Below, piece by piece: positions 1-9,984 of a DNA stretch of 64,000 nt; within the stretch, counting starts at the first letter, position 1, and every line of letters starts with the position of its first letter. The notes under the pieces were generated by a model, which made no database searches, was not told where the DNA came from, and worked only from the letters and a program-made list of their open reading frames with translations. The stretch comes from Mesocentrotus franciscanus (Eukaryota; Echinodermata; Echinoidea; Camarodonta; Strongylocentrotidae). A program made the position numbers and the translations under genes. The DNA lies in contig CP137671.1 of assembly GCA_037976565.1 (NCBI GenBank), positions 11,093,669-11,157,668 on the forward strand, written 5' to 3'.

Positions 1-198
1 AATTGCAGTCATATTCATTATTTTTCAGAAGTAAACAACTTTTATTAAAATTAACATGATATCCAGAATTCTGGAAAATTATCAGATCATTTGCCCTCTG
101 AAATTTATCATTAACAAAGTAAATTTAAATAACTGTACATGTATACCTTTGCAAATCTTTATTCATTTATTGATACCCAAGACGAAAATCCAATTGAA

Positions 199-490
199 TC
201 CCCATTGAATGTCCCCATTGAATCCCAATTGAATACCAATTGGCAATTTGGAGTACATGGAAAGTGAAACAATGGGTACCTATTGAAACCAATTGGCAAT
301 TGGTCCCCATTGAAACCGAAAGGCAATTGGTCCCCATTGAATGTCCCCATTGATTCCCAATTGAATACCAGTTGGCAATTTGGAGTACATGCATGGAAAG
401 TGAAACAATGGGTACCTATTGAAACCAATTGGCAATTGGTCCCCATTGAAACCGAAAGGCAATTGGTCCCCATTGAAACCAACTGGCAAT
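199..490. repeat. CAATTGG-rich minisatellite, left arm
   Basis: Two copies of a 132-136-bp unit (199-330 and 331-466) are built from variants of CCCATTGAA and CAATTGGCAATTGG. The open frames across this stretch on both strands come from repeat periodicity and are not genes. Confidence 0.85.
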
Positions 491-889
491 TGATAAATCG
501 AGAACTATTGATAATTCGATACTTCATAATCAATTTTGGCAACTGTCCATCAATAGGTATTATAATCTCAAAGGCATTTACTCCATCACAAAGATCATTT
601 GAAGTGAATTTAAGACTGACTTTAGAAAAGATTGAGGCTCGTACAAACATATATAATAAACATACATGTTATTTCTTGGTTAGTAATCATATAATCAATA
701 TATCTATTGCTAAAACGTACAATGTACAGTAATTGTAACATGATCAGACAAATAATCTATAGGTCAATAATTGCTGAAGGAAAATACAAATCACAAAATT
801 GATGTGCATTGTCATAATTTGCTTAACAAATCATGATAAATGTATTTTTCTGTGACACGTGTAGAGTATACTAATGAATATTCATGAGA

Positions 890-1300
890 TACAAAGATCT
901 GTTGGTTTTCTATTGGTTTCTATTGGACTGTTTCTATTAGTCCTATTGGTTTCTATTGGTCCCATTGGGTTCTATGGTCTTATTGATCATATCGGTCCTA
1001 TATTGGTTTCTATTGGTCTAATTGGTTTCTATTGATCCTATTGGTTTCTATTGAGCATTGGTCCTATTGGTTTCTATGGGTCCTATTGGTTGCAACCAAT
1101 TGAACACCAATTGAATTTCAATTGGTTTCAATTGGACCAATTGGCCCCATTAGACTTTAATGGGATTTCAATTGGTTTCAATTGGTCCAATTGGCCCCAT
1201 TAGACTTTAAAAAAGGATTTCAATTGGTTTCAATTGGCCCCATTAGAATTTAATGGGATTTCAATTGGTTTCAATTGGTCCAATTGGCCCCATTAGACTT
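890..1300. repeat. CTATTGG / CAATTGG short-unit array
   Basis: The stretch is dense in TTGGTTTCTATTGGTCC-type units. It passes into units of the form TTTCAATTGG...CCAATTGGCCCCATTAGACTTTAA, repeated about every 50-60 bp. The same CCCATTAGACTTTAA unit resumes at 3,560 beyond the nested insertion, which shows the insertion split one array. Confidence 0.85.
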
Positions 1301-2118
1301 AATTAGGTGGTCTGTCGGTATCGACAGATCACCTATTGTTTTCGTCAGAATTTTCTTTCTTCTTTATTTATTTATTTATTTATTTATTTTTATTTATTTC
1401 CGCCCCTTTTTGTAGAGGATAACTCAAGATCGGTTCTGTCAATTTCTTTCAATTTTGATACAGTCATAGGTCATAGTCATGAGACGTGACAGTAACATTT
1501 TCAAGGTCATCAAGTCTTCATGACGTCATCCAGGCGCCATTTTGTGTTTTTTTTGGTACTTTCAACTCATGATCATATCTTCATAACGGAAAGTCATTTC
1601 TCATTCATATTTATCATGATCAAGGTCAATATCCGTCCGGTCAATTTCAGGTCAAAAACGCGCGCATGCGTCGTCCGCGCGTCAGCGCGCAAAATTTCAA
1701 AATGCTCCAAATCGTCTCAAATTCATTTTGATACGTTTCAGGCCATTTTAAGCATTTCGCAAAAAACGCGCACACGAATGCGCGCGTTTTCGTTCGTGAC
1801 GGCCGACGCAACATAATTCGCCTATTTTTTTGGCATGATATTCCTCATTTTTTCTGAACAATTTGATACCATGTTTATTCTTTTATGACCATTAATAACG
1901 GAATGAGCGTCCGTTCAAGAACATGTCCGTGCGCGCGATCTCTTGTAATACATAGCATATATGGGCAAAAACATGCCTATACAAAATTCATTGTAACTCT
2001 TCAGAATGGATGGGAACTCCCAATTTTTTTCATATTTGGATAGATTATGAGTCGGAGATATGATTTCATGTCTCATTTGACCCTCAATTAACTCATGACG
2101 TCATCATAATGGCCTCCG

Positions 2119-2246
2119 AACTCAAAATTTCAATTTGCATATTATGACGTCAGCATATTTTTGGAAAATTGATTGTATCTCTGTAAATATTGATCGATTT
2201 TCTTCCAAATTTTGATATGTTCTAGCTGAGACAATTCTCTACAAAT
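2119..2246 (+). repeat. ~127-bp direct repeat, copy A
   Basis: Starts AACTCAAAA and carries TTGCATATTATGACGTCAGC. It is nearly identical to 3,364-3,490, about 1.24 kb downstream in the same orientation. Confidence 0.85.
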
Positions 2247-2574
2247 GCAGTCATCACGATTTTTCATTTTGACAAAGGCATCATGGCGTATTTTTGCGAT
2301 TAAAGGAGGCATGTCAATTTTTCACATTTTGCGTGTATTCTCTATGGGACATGACTTTTTCTCAAAACTGGATTCTACATTCCGTCTTTCGCGAGCAATA
2401 TCTCCGTCGTTTTAGTTTTGTTTTTGCTGAGCTTTGAGTATGTTGTAGCTGAGACAATAAGCTATCACAAGTGTGCCCTTTATTTTTCGATCAGATGCCG
2501 GGATCATGCTCATATTTCACTTGCAAAGTGGGATTTGAGAATTCCATTTTCCGTTCACGTGTAATGTCTATGTG

Positions 2575-2660
2575 GATTATTTTGGTATAGTGGTCATAGC
2601 ACTTGCCTCCCATTCCGGCGACCCAAGTTCGATTCCTGGTGGGTCATTTTTTTTTTTTTT
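2575..2660 (+). repeat. tRNA-Gly(CCC)-like pseudo-tRNA / SINE head
   Basis: An A-box-like TGGTATAGTGG is followed by GCCTCCCAT (anticodon-loop-like, CCC) and the B-box-like AGTTCGATTCC, at the spacing of a tRNA promoter. A T run of about 18, able to stop Pol III, follows. The would-be acceptor arms do not pair, so this is not a working tRNA gene. It is most like a SINE head or a captured tRNA relic. Confidence 0.6.
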
Positions 2661-3039
2661 TTTGCCGTCGTTTTAAATTTGATTTTATGATCTTCTTCGA
2701 CTATTATAACATATTATCATATACAATCACAAACAATGTAATAAAATGCCTAATTTTGCGTGTTATATCTATGGGAGAAGAATGTCAATCGTTTGAGTAC
2801 AACCCTATGGGAAATCTGGTATTAAACCTAATATAGGGTTTATCTCCCAACTCTGCTACAATATCAAATCACCTTGCTAGTCTCCTTCCCAGACGTTTTT
2901 ACTTTTTCCAGTTATTCAGCCCAAGGTATATGCATGTTTACGTCTCTCCCGTGGACATAGAATTGTTTACTTGTCTATACTTCTCTCTTTCTCTATATTA
3001 AATTCTATTTATGCTGGATATATTGAATGCATCGTTCTC

Positions 3040-3330
3040 CATTGCATCTCTCTCTTTCTCCTCTCTCTTGCTCTGTTTCCCTTCTCCTCTCTTATTTTGC
3101 CCCTCTCCTTCTCTTGCTCTGTCTCTGCATATATATCTCTCTCTACTCTTTTACCCTCTCCCTCTCTCTCTGCCTCCCTCTACCTCGACCTCTTGCCTTG
3201 CCTCCCTCTTATTCTCTTGCTCTGTCTCCCTCTGCCTCTGCCCTTCTCTTTTTCTTCTCTCTCACCCTCTACCTCTCCCGCCTCTGGTTCTCGTTCTCCT
3301 TCTATTATGTCTTGTAATGTTCCTTAATTT
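3040..3330 (+). repeat. Pyrimidine-rich (CTCTCT/CCTCTCT) low-complexity tract
   Basis: Nearly uninterrupted C/T for about 290 bp. All three plus frames are open here as Ser/Leu/Pro-rich strings, an artefact of composition. Confidence 0.9.
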
Positions 3331-3363
3331 TCTATAGCTCTGCCCTTTGCCCTTTGGCCTTGG

Positions 3364-3490
3364 AACTCAAAATACGAATTTGCATATTATGACGTCAGCA
3401 TATTTATGGAAAATTGATTGTATCTCTGTAAATATGGATCGATTTTCTTCCAAATTTTGATATGTTGTAGCTAAGACAATTTTCTACAAG
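3364..3490 (+). repeat. ~127-bp direct repeat, copy B
   Basis: Second copy of 2,119-2,246, with a few substitutions. It lies just inside the right end of the nested element. Confidence 0.85.
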
Positions 3491-3539
3491 ATCAGTTATT
3501 CAGATTACATAACAGACCACCTAATTCGTCTTCATGACG

Positions 3540-3827
3540 AATTACATTTCTAGTTTTAATTGGCCCCATTAGACTTTAATGGGATTTCAATTGGACCAAT
3601 TGGCCCCATTAGACTTTAAAAAGGATTTCAATTGGTTTCAATTGGACCAATTGAAGTCCAAAATAGGGCCAATTGGACCAATTGAAACCAACTGAAACTC
3701 CTATTAAAGTCCCATTGAGACCAATTAAAACCAATTGAAACCAATTGAAACCAATTGAAACCAATTAAAACCAATTGAAAATTCAATTGGTGTTCAATTG
3801 GTTTCAATTGGATTTTCGTCTTGGGTA
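3540..3827. repeat. CAATTGG-rich right arm of outer element
   Basis: Runs of CCAATTGAAA and ACCAATTAAA units end in the inverted terminus at 3,804-3,827. The composition mirrors the left arm. Confidence 0.85.
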
Positions 3828-4190
3828 AGCACTTTACATTTATATGACTATTAGCAGTTTATGATGCTGACATAATGAAGTTTACATGTAAAAATAACAT
3901 GTGAAATCAATTATTTATTTACTGAATCATTAAAGAACATGCATGCATTTGCGGTGTGCAAGCTGAATGAGAGTTTGACTGATGCATGGTAATTTATGGA
4001 TTATTGGATAACTACACATTTATTTATCTTTCCATGGCAGTACATTCACATTTAAAGAAAACAATATACATTATAAACAGTACATTCATTAATATACCCA
4101 ATGAAAGTTATGCACACTTGTCTTTAGGCGGAGCTAGAAATTAGCACAAACCTGGTCCACTAAAAAATTAGCTTTGGGCCACCAAAAATT

Positions 4191-4496
4191 TCACTTCTTA
4201 TTTTCTGGGATCCAGTTGTCTTTCAAGTAAACAAGAGGATCTGGAATTAGTTTTCCCTTAATGTTCAACAACTCTGCATAGTTAGCAGACCTCGATCTAT
4301 TTTCCTCCACCTCACTAGTACTAACACTAGGTTTCACTTCGTAACCAAACTGGACAGCACTGTAGACCAACGCTTGTAGCTCCGCTTTTAAACCTCTTGT
4401 TTTGAGTCCTCTTATCCGTAGAAAATCCTTCAAAGCATTCACATTCCAAAGTATAATCTCTTCTAAAGTAAGCTCAGATACATTTCCATCCATCAT
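4191..4496 (-). CDS. SAP-domain protein fragment (possible first exon)
   Basis: The frame runs 101 codons from ATG-ATG at 4,496 to a stop at 4,191. Residues about 12-45 have the SAP pattern (LWNVNALKDFLRIRGLKT, then GLKAEL and ALVYSA), a helix-turn-helix DNA-binding fold of about 35 residues. The C-terminal IPDPLVYLKDNWIPE resembles the stretch after SAP in a family of invertebrate and fish proteins that continue into SWIM zinc-finger and YqaJ-type nuclease domains; that resemblance is from memory. Nothing of a nuclease domain follows: the frame runs straight into repeat-like sequence near 4,140-4,190. It is therefore either exon 1 with a donor just before the stop, or a truncated relic. DNA binding is the only role suggested. 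Confidence 0.5.
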   Translation of the reverse strand: MMDGNVSELTLEEIILWNVNALKDFLRIRGLKTRGLKAELQALVYSAVQFGYEVKPSVSTSEVEENRSRSANYAELLNIKGKLIPDPLVYLKDNWIPENKK

Positions 4497-4499
4497 TCA

Positions 4500-4952
4500 A
4501 TGAAAAAAACAACGAAAAAAATGTAATTTTCATCGATACTATCGGGTGAATATTGCGGCGTTTGGAATCGAATTGGCTATTCACAATGTACACGCTAGTA
4601 CGAGTACCCATGGGCAACGCTCTTTTGTTTATCTCCAATGACCTATGACCGAGTACCACAATGCATTGCGCGCTGAGATCGCGAATTGGCTTATAGGCAG
4701 CAATTTCACACGTGAATAGTCAATACACTTATAACACACAAATGCACACAATCATGCCGATAAAACTGTAAGCAAGTTTGACAGTGGACTCACGATTTTA
4801 ATTTTTAAATTATTCTTTCTAACATCGGCGTGTTGAAAAATTGTATTTTACTGCTATTTAGGTGTCATCAATTGTAACTAAAGTACCGATTTTTAGTGAA
4901 ATCAGTTTAGTTTTGTACAGTGGTGTTTGAAATGTTGAGATCAATAAAACAG
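4500..4952. other. Non-coding flank between SAP fragment and foldback element
   Basis: AT-rich sequence with no supported gene. It would hold the promoter and 5' UTR of the SAP fragment if that is a gene start. No core promoter motif is convincing. Confidence 0.4.
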
Positions 4953-5375
4953 GGCGCTAGTGTAGTTTCGTATCCATTTTTTTAGCAGTTTCATATCCAA
5001 TCTTAGCAAAGGAATTTCAGCCCAATTTTTTTACTAATTTTAATCATAATCATATATTGCATTTTCCACCTGAATTTGGATCACATCCGACATTGGGAAT
5101 CCTCCGCTCAGTACCGTCTCTACGCTTTCGCTCTGCACCTCAAACTGAAGCTATCAGTCAAAATTTATGCAGCCAACTTCTCGTATGGTTTATGGTTTTA
5201 TGCGCATGCGCTGCACGATACCATGCATAAATATAGCTATCTAGATATAAACCATATGAGAAGTTTGCATAATATTTGACTGATAGCTTCAGTTTGAGGT
5301 GCAGATCGAGTTATAGCGTAGAGAATCCGGGCTAACTCGGCCTTCGGGCGAACTCGGCCTCACTGTAAAAATGGT

Positions 5376-5446
5376 CCCCTAACCCTAATCCTAACCTTAA
5401 CCCTAACCCTAATCCTTACCCTAACCCTAAACCTAAGCCTAAACCT
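5376..5446 (-). repeat. Degenerate telomere-like (CCCTAA)n tract
   Basis: About eleven CCCTAA / CCTAAAC / CCTAATC variants in a row. The tract lies exactly at the symmetry centre of the foldback element, between inverted copies of an ACTCGGCCT-containing segment. It is interstitial and not a chromosome end. Confidence 0.8.
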
Positions 5447-5616
5447 GCAAAAAATGACCGTTTTACTGCGAGGCCGAGTTCGCCCGGAGGCCGAGTTGGC
5501 CCGACTCCAGCATAGAGACGTCATTGAGTGACGACGTTGACATCGAAGCCCTAAACGGAGGATTCCCGATGTTGGATGTGATCCAAATTCAGGTGGAAAA
5601 TGCGATAGGCCTAGAC

Positions 5617-6481
5617 CAGGGGCCATATTCTGAACCCTGTGTTATCTCTAATATTGTTGTATCTTTGAAGATAAGATGAAGTTGGTATTCTGAACATTGT
5701 TGTAACTTTTGTTGTATCTTTTGTTGTATCTTTTCTCTCATTTTTCTTTGGTCGCGCCTGCGCTCAAACTTTTGTGCGCTTGTAATAGTGCGTAGTATTA
5801 CAAAAATGGCGCTTAATCCTCATTTGCATATGCGCACGGGGGATAATATATGACAAGATAATTGGTATTCTGAAAATTGTTGTATCTTTTATCTTATCTT
5901 ATCTTGCGTGGTATTTACAACAATATTTACAATAGGTAGGGGGTTAATTGTTGTATCTTTCGGGGTGATATAATGGCGGCAATATTCCTTGCCCAGAACC
6001 AACTTCGTGCCAATAGACGAGTTAGAAGAAGATTGTGTGTTGACCGGAGACATCACAGATGAGAACTTTCTAAGAAATTTCATGCTAGGATATGACGATT
6101 TTAATGCTCTCATCTATAACCACTAATTGAAAGCGTGACTTGTCTTCATGATCCACATGCGCCACAGCGCATATGATGACGCGCGTAATAAGCACTCAAT
6201 TTACTAATTACGCCCAAGATTAGTACGCGCTAGGCGCATCATTAGATATAAGGCATAAAGTATTCCTATTGGTTGACCTACTTATCATGCTTATATAAAA
6301 TAGATTTTGATTGGTAGGGTCCATAAAAATGGGCGTGTCAACAGTGGTCAAAGATAAGATAGAGGCGGTCCTTACAAGAGATAACACAGGGATAAAATGA
6401 TTTTCAGATTAGCGCTGTGTTATCTCTGGAAGATACAACAAAAGATAACACAAAACTTACAATGTTCAGAATATCACCCCT
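5617..6481. mobile_element. Element nested in the right arm, imperfect inverted ends
   Basis: AGGGGCCATATTCTGAAC at the left is mirrored by GTTCAGAATATCACCCCT at the right. The host arm is continuous on both sides (AGGCCTAGAC / AGGCCCTAGAC). Motifs such as GGTATTCTGAA and TTGTTGTATCTTTT recur inside. A short plus-strand start (ATGGCGGCAATATTCC at 5,971) and a frame-shifted continuation to about 6,113 give a basic N-terminus that could be the start of a transposase, but this is too short to assign. The ACCAGGGGCC-type end recalls Harbinger-like elements; that is tentative. Confidence 0.55.
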
Positions 6482-6639
6482 AGGCCCTAGACTCTAGACT
6501 ATATGATTATGATTAAAATTAGTAAAAAATTGGGCTAAAATTCCTTTGCTAAGATTGGATATGAAACTGCTAAAAAAAAATGGATACGAAACTACACTAG
6601 CGCCTAAAACAGGTTTTATACTTTTGACACAGCCAGGAT

Positions 6640-6979
6640 CAGGATAGCGATGCAGCTATATGTCATTTATGTGTGATCTAGATCGATAGATATATCGACT
6701 CTTCGATCGCAAGATATGCGTTTAGTCTACATGTAGGGTCTACTGTGTATATATATCACTCTCAGTTCTAGAGTCTACAGTAAAATCAACATTTTTTTAT
6801 AAATTCATATAGATCTAGAAGGCTATGTCTGATTTACCGTTCTACTGTTAGGCTGGATGGTTTCCGTTTATCACTTCCTTCGGACCCTCGATCTCTCCTT
6901 CATTCGTCCAGCTGATCACACCGGTCCGGTTCGAAGCTTTTGTGTTTGTTCATGACCACTTTGGGGAAAACCAACGAGT
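6640..6979 (+). repeat. Dispersed repeat, copy 1 left part (partner at 33,100-33,650)
   Basis: It shares ordered blocks with the later copy: AAGATATGCGTTTA, TATGTCTGATTTACCGTTCT, GGCTGGATGGTTTCCGTTT, TCCAGCTGAT and GGGGAAAACCA. It is interrupted at 6,986 by the hairpin-array element and resumes at 9,725. Confidence 0.75.
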
Positions 6980-7012
6980 GACGTGTATGGCGCGCCGTTT
7001 GACCAATAATTC

Positions 7013-7432
7013 AGATAAACACTGTTTATCGCCGATAAACACTGTTTATCGTCGAAAAACACTGTTTATCGAGCGATAAACACTGTTTATCAAGCGATAA
7101 ACACTGTTTATCGAGAGAAACTATGTTTATCGACTGAAAAACACAGTTTCTCTCGATAAACAGTGTTTATCGCCGAAAAACACTGTTTATCGCCGATAAA
7201 CACTGTTTATCGAGAGAAACTGTGTTTATCAGTCGAAAAACATAGTTTCTCTCGATAAACAGTGTTTATCGCTTGATAAACATTGTTTATCGCCGATAAA
7301 CACTGTTTATCGAGAGAAACTGTGTTTTTCAGTCGATAAACATAGTTTCTCTCGATAAACAGTGTTTATCGCTCGATAAACACTGTTTTTCGGCGATAAA
7401 CAGTGTTTTTCGGCGATAAACACTGTTTATCT
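7013..7432. repeat. Palindrome array, left arm (~21 units)
   Basis: About 21 units of ~20 bp, mostly GATAAACACTGTTTATC (a perfect palindrome around one base) or its complement. Variants have GAAAAAC or GAGAAAC half-sites. The GAGAAAC variants form higher-order palindromes of about 42 bp. The unit is self-complementary, so it is not a CRISPR-type repeat/spacer layout. Confidence 0.9.
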
Positions 7433-7499
7433 GATTTATTGGGCAAATGGCGCGCACTCGTATTCCAGATCAGAGCCGTATGCACTACTCTGCACGTTA

Positions 7500-8010
7500 G
7501 TCAGGTGGCTTAGTGAAATCACCGTTACTTGCCTGATAAAAGCACCATTTTTGGTACAGGGCTTCCTTAGGACCTACTAAACTATATTAGACTAGGAGCC
7601 CCCGGCAAAAATTTCAATTTAAGGGTGTGGGGCAGGGGCGTCTTTTGGAGCCCCAAATAATTTCATAACATTGATTTGTTGTTGTACAAATGCCATTTTT
7701 GGTAAAGGGCTTCCTTAGGAACTACTGAACGATATTAGGGTAGAAGCCCCCGGCAAGAATATCATATAAGGGTGTGCGGAGGGGGCGTCGCCTCGTAGCC
7801 CCCAAATAATTTATAAGGTAATATAACATTGATTTGTTGTTATACAAATGCCATTTTTGGTACAGGGCTTCCTTAGGACCTACTGAACGATATTAGGGTA
7901 GGAGCCCCCGGCAAGAATATCATATAAGGGTGTGGGGCGGGGGCATCGCCTCGTAGTCCACAAATAATTTATAAGGTAATATACCATTGAGTTTTTGTTG
8001 TACAAACGCC
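7500..8010 (+). repeat. Three ~150-bp tandem units inside the foldback element
   Basis: Each unit contains GGGCTTCCTTAGGA, GATATTAGGGTAG, GAGCCCCCGGCAA and CCATTTTTGGTA. GCTTCC anchors lie at 7,561, 7,709 and 7,867. Two inverted copies lie at about 8,856-9,190. Confidence 0.85.
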
Positions 8011-8269
8011 ATGGGGTCTCCAATCACACATTATATGAATAGTTATGCCGGGGCTCCTACCCTACCATCATTCAACTACATCCTTAGCTAAACACCCAAC
8101 ATGTAGTACCTGGTTACCTCTTCGGAAAAACATACCCATCTCCTTACGCCATGCATCTAGATATCAACAATTCAAGTGCAAAACCAATCGTTTCCGAAAT
8201 AGCCCCTACCTTACTTTGTCGATCTTCTCAATAAAGCCAAACCCAATTAATCGAAATAGATGAATTAAT

Positions 8270-8860
8270 TTTTTAATTTTTATTTGTATTATACTCCTTT
8301 CATAAATGTTGAAGTTTCCTGATTGTTACTCTCCATAAGATAATAACACACCAATATAACAAGACACTGTTCCCTTTCCCTTCAATAGCCACTTTATATC
8401 TGAAGTGAAAAGAAGTACCATAATTGTAGTTCTTTATGTCATTTTCTAAGCAATAATACAAATACTTGCAATATCACACGTCAACAATGTTATGAAAAGA
8501 ATATTTTCATTTCTATTTTTATATTCGTATATTGTCTTAATGACTCTTTAAAAGTACATGTATGCAATTTATATTTTTGATGTACATGTACTTTTATAAC
8601 TTCCTCTTTACTTCTTTTCTTAATGTTTCTCCTCTCCGTTTTCAGACTTCATGTTATCTTCTGTTTTTTTGGTTTTTTGCTGCCCAAGCAATATTACCAT
8701 ATTAACTATATATATTTCAAAATTGACAAATCAATTGTAACTGTATTTTATATTTGAAATATGTAAAATGTCTTTAATTGTACACATGACCGATTCAGCC
8801 ATTGGGCTGCGACACATGTTTTTTTAATAAACCTTGAATTGAATTGAATTGAAATGAAGC
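8270..8860 (+). repeat. Retroposon-like 3' region with TTGAA tail
   Basis: AT-rich sequence ends TTTTTTTAATAAACC followed by (TTGAA)n, the form of many LINE or SINE 3' ends in marine invertebrates. No reverse transcriptase remains. A 72-codon open frame at 8,045-8,263 matches nothing recognised. Confidence 0.5.
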
Positions 8861-9190
8861 CCTGTACCAAAAATGGCGTTTGTACAACAAAAACTCAATG
8901 CTATATTACCTTATAAATTATTTGTGGGCTACGAGGCGACGCCCCGCCCCACACCCTTATATGATATTCTTGCCGGGGACTCCTACCTAATATCGTTCAG
9001 TAGGTCCTAAGGAAGCCCTGTACCAAAAATGATATTTGTACAACAAATCAATGTTATAAAATTATTTGGGGGCTCCAAAAAGACGCCCCGCCCCCACAGC
9101 CTTAAATTGACATTTTTGCCTAGGGCTCCTAGCCTAATATCGTTTAGTAGGTCCTAAGGAAGCCCTGTACCAAAAATTGTGCTTTTATCA
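8856..9190 (-). repeat. Inverted copies of the ~150-bp unit, right arm
   Basis: Reverse complements of the 7,500-8,010 units, including GGAAGCCCTGTACCAAAAAT and ACGCCCCGCCCC. They form the second layer of the foldback. Confidence 0.85.
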
Positions 9191-9291
9191 GGCAAGTAAC
9201 GGTAATTTCACTAAGCCACCTGACTAACGTGCAGAGTAGTGCATATGGCTCTGATCTGGAATACGAGTGCGCGCCGTTTGACCAATAATCC

Positions 9292-9693
9292 AGATAAACA
9301 CTGTTTATCGCCGATAAACACTGTTTATCGTCGAAAAACACTGTTTATCAAGCGATAAACACTGTTTATCGAGAGAAACTATGTTTATCGACTGAAAAAC
9401 ACAGTTTCTCTCGATAAACAGTGTTTATCGCCGAAAAACACTGTTTATCGAGAGAAACTGGTTTATCAGTCGAAAAAACATAGTTTCTCTCGATAAACAG
9501 TGTTTATCGCTTGATAAACAATGTTTATCGCCGATAAACACTGTTTATCGAGAGAAACTGTGTTTTTCAGTCGATAAACATAGTTTCTCTCGATAAACAG
9601 TGTTTATCGCTTGAAAAACACTGTTTATCGGTCGATAAACACTGTTTTTCGACGATAAACAGTGTTTATCGGCGATAAACAGTGTTTATCTGA
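9292..9693. repeat. Palindrome array, right arm (~20 units)
   Basis: Inverted partner of 7,013-7,432 with the same order of GATAAACA, GAAAAACA and GAGAAAC variants and small differences, so the two arms have diverged only a little. Confidence 0.9.
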
Positions 9694-9724
9694 ATTATTG
9701 GTCAAACGGCGCGCCATAGACGTG

Positions 9725-9800
9725 GGGAAAACCTTTGGGGAAAACCCACTTCGCACGTGCGCGCATTTTTCATAGAGGGCGCGCTCTGCATTGCATTACT
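9725..9800 (+). repeat. Dispersed repeat, copy 1 continuation
   Basis: GGGGAAAACCCACTTCGCA and GCGCGCATTTTTCATAGAGGGC match 33,565-33,640, which completes the repeat interrupted by the foldback element. Confidence 0.7.
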
Positions 9801-9984
9801 AGTGCCCCTCTCTAAAAAGAGACACTATGCATTACAAAGAGATTCGATCATAATTATTTTACATTGAAATCACTCATGGTATCAAGCCCATGCAAACTTT
9901 TTTTAAGGGGTATTAGGGTTGCAAACTTTTTTATTTATATGATATTGCTTTGAAGGACCTGAGCTGACTTTTACAAGCTAAGCT

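Larger units (their letters stand above)
1301..3526. mobile_element. Nested element with 15-bp inverted ends
   Basis: AATTAGGTGGTCTGT at 1,301-1,315 is matched exactly in inverted orientation at 3,512-3,526. The left end folds on itself, since GGTGGTCTGTCGGTATCGACAGATCACC-type symmetry spans about 1,307-1,334. It interrupts the CCCATTAGACTT array of the outer element. No transposase frame was found and no clean target duplication is visible. The interior holds a tRNA-like segment, a direct repeat and a pyrimidine tract. Confidence 0.65.
174..3827. mobile_element. Outer foldback element with 24-bp perfect inverted ends
   Basis: The left end at 174-197 begins TACCCAAGACGAAAATCC and is the exact reverse complement of 3,804-3,827. 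If the outermost TA is the target duplication, the element proper starts CCCAAGACG, as in TA-targeting (Tc1/mariner-like) elements. Both arms are made of CAATTGG-rich minisatellite. No transposase is visible, so it looks non-autonomous. A second element (1,301-3,526) sits inside it. The superfamily is inference. Confidence 0.75.
4953..6604. mobile_element. Foldback DNA element with 8-bp target duplication TAAAACAG
   Basis: Inverted ends start GGCGCTAGTGTAGTTTCG at 4,953 and close at 6,604. They are flanked by perfect copies of TAAAACAG (4,945-4,952 and 6,605-6,612). The arms extend over 100 bp, then continue at 5,060-5,107 against 5,559-5,610. Two further inverted pairs lie inside: 5,131-5,195 / 5,246-5,318 and about 5,330-5,377 / 5,447-5,505. 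An 8-bp duplication fits hAT-type or P-type elements. No transposase is present. A second element (5,617-6,481) interrupts the right arm. Confidence 0.85.
6986..9718. mobile_element. Foldback element with palindrome-array arms and 6-bp duplication GACGTG
   Basis: Ends are TATGGCGCGCCGTTTGACC (6,986) and its reverse complement (closing 9,718), with GACGTG on both outer sides (6,980-6,985 and 9,719-9,724). Each arm has, from the outside in, a 400-420-bp array of ~20-bp palindromes and then ~150-bp units (three left, two right, inverted). The 0.8-kb centre holds retroposon-like 3' sequence and no transposase. The related repeat near 33,550 has no insertion at this point, which supports the boundaries. 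Confidence 0.85.

Noticed and set aside
283..732. 149-codon plus frame and several minus frames over the first 700 bp
   Set aside because: Follow the CAATTGG minisatellite period; the peptides are repeats of the same string and match no domain.
3027..3337. Three overlapping Ser/Leu-rich plus-strand frames
   Set aside because: Pure C/T low-complexity sequence; open in every frame by composition.
5376..5446. Chromosome end
   Set aside because: Degenerate, short and enclosed within a foldback element with sequence continuing on both sides.
7013..7432. CRISPR-like regular array
   Set aside because: Units are contiguous palindromes without unique spacers, form inverted arms of a mobile element, and the genome is animal.
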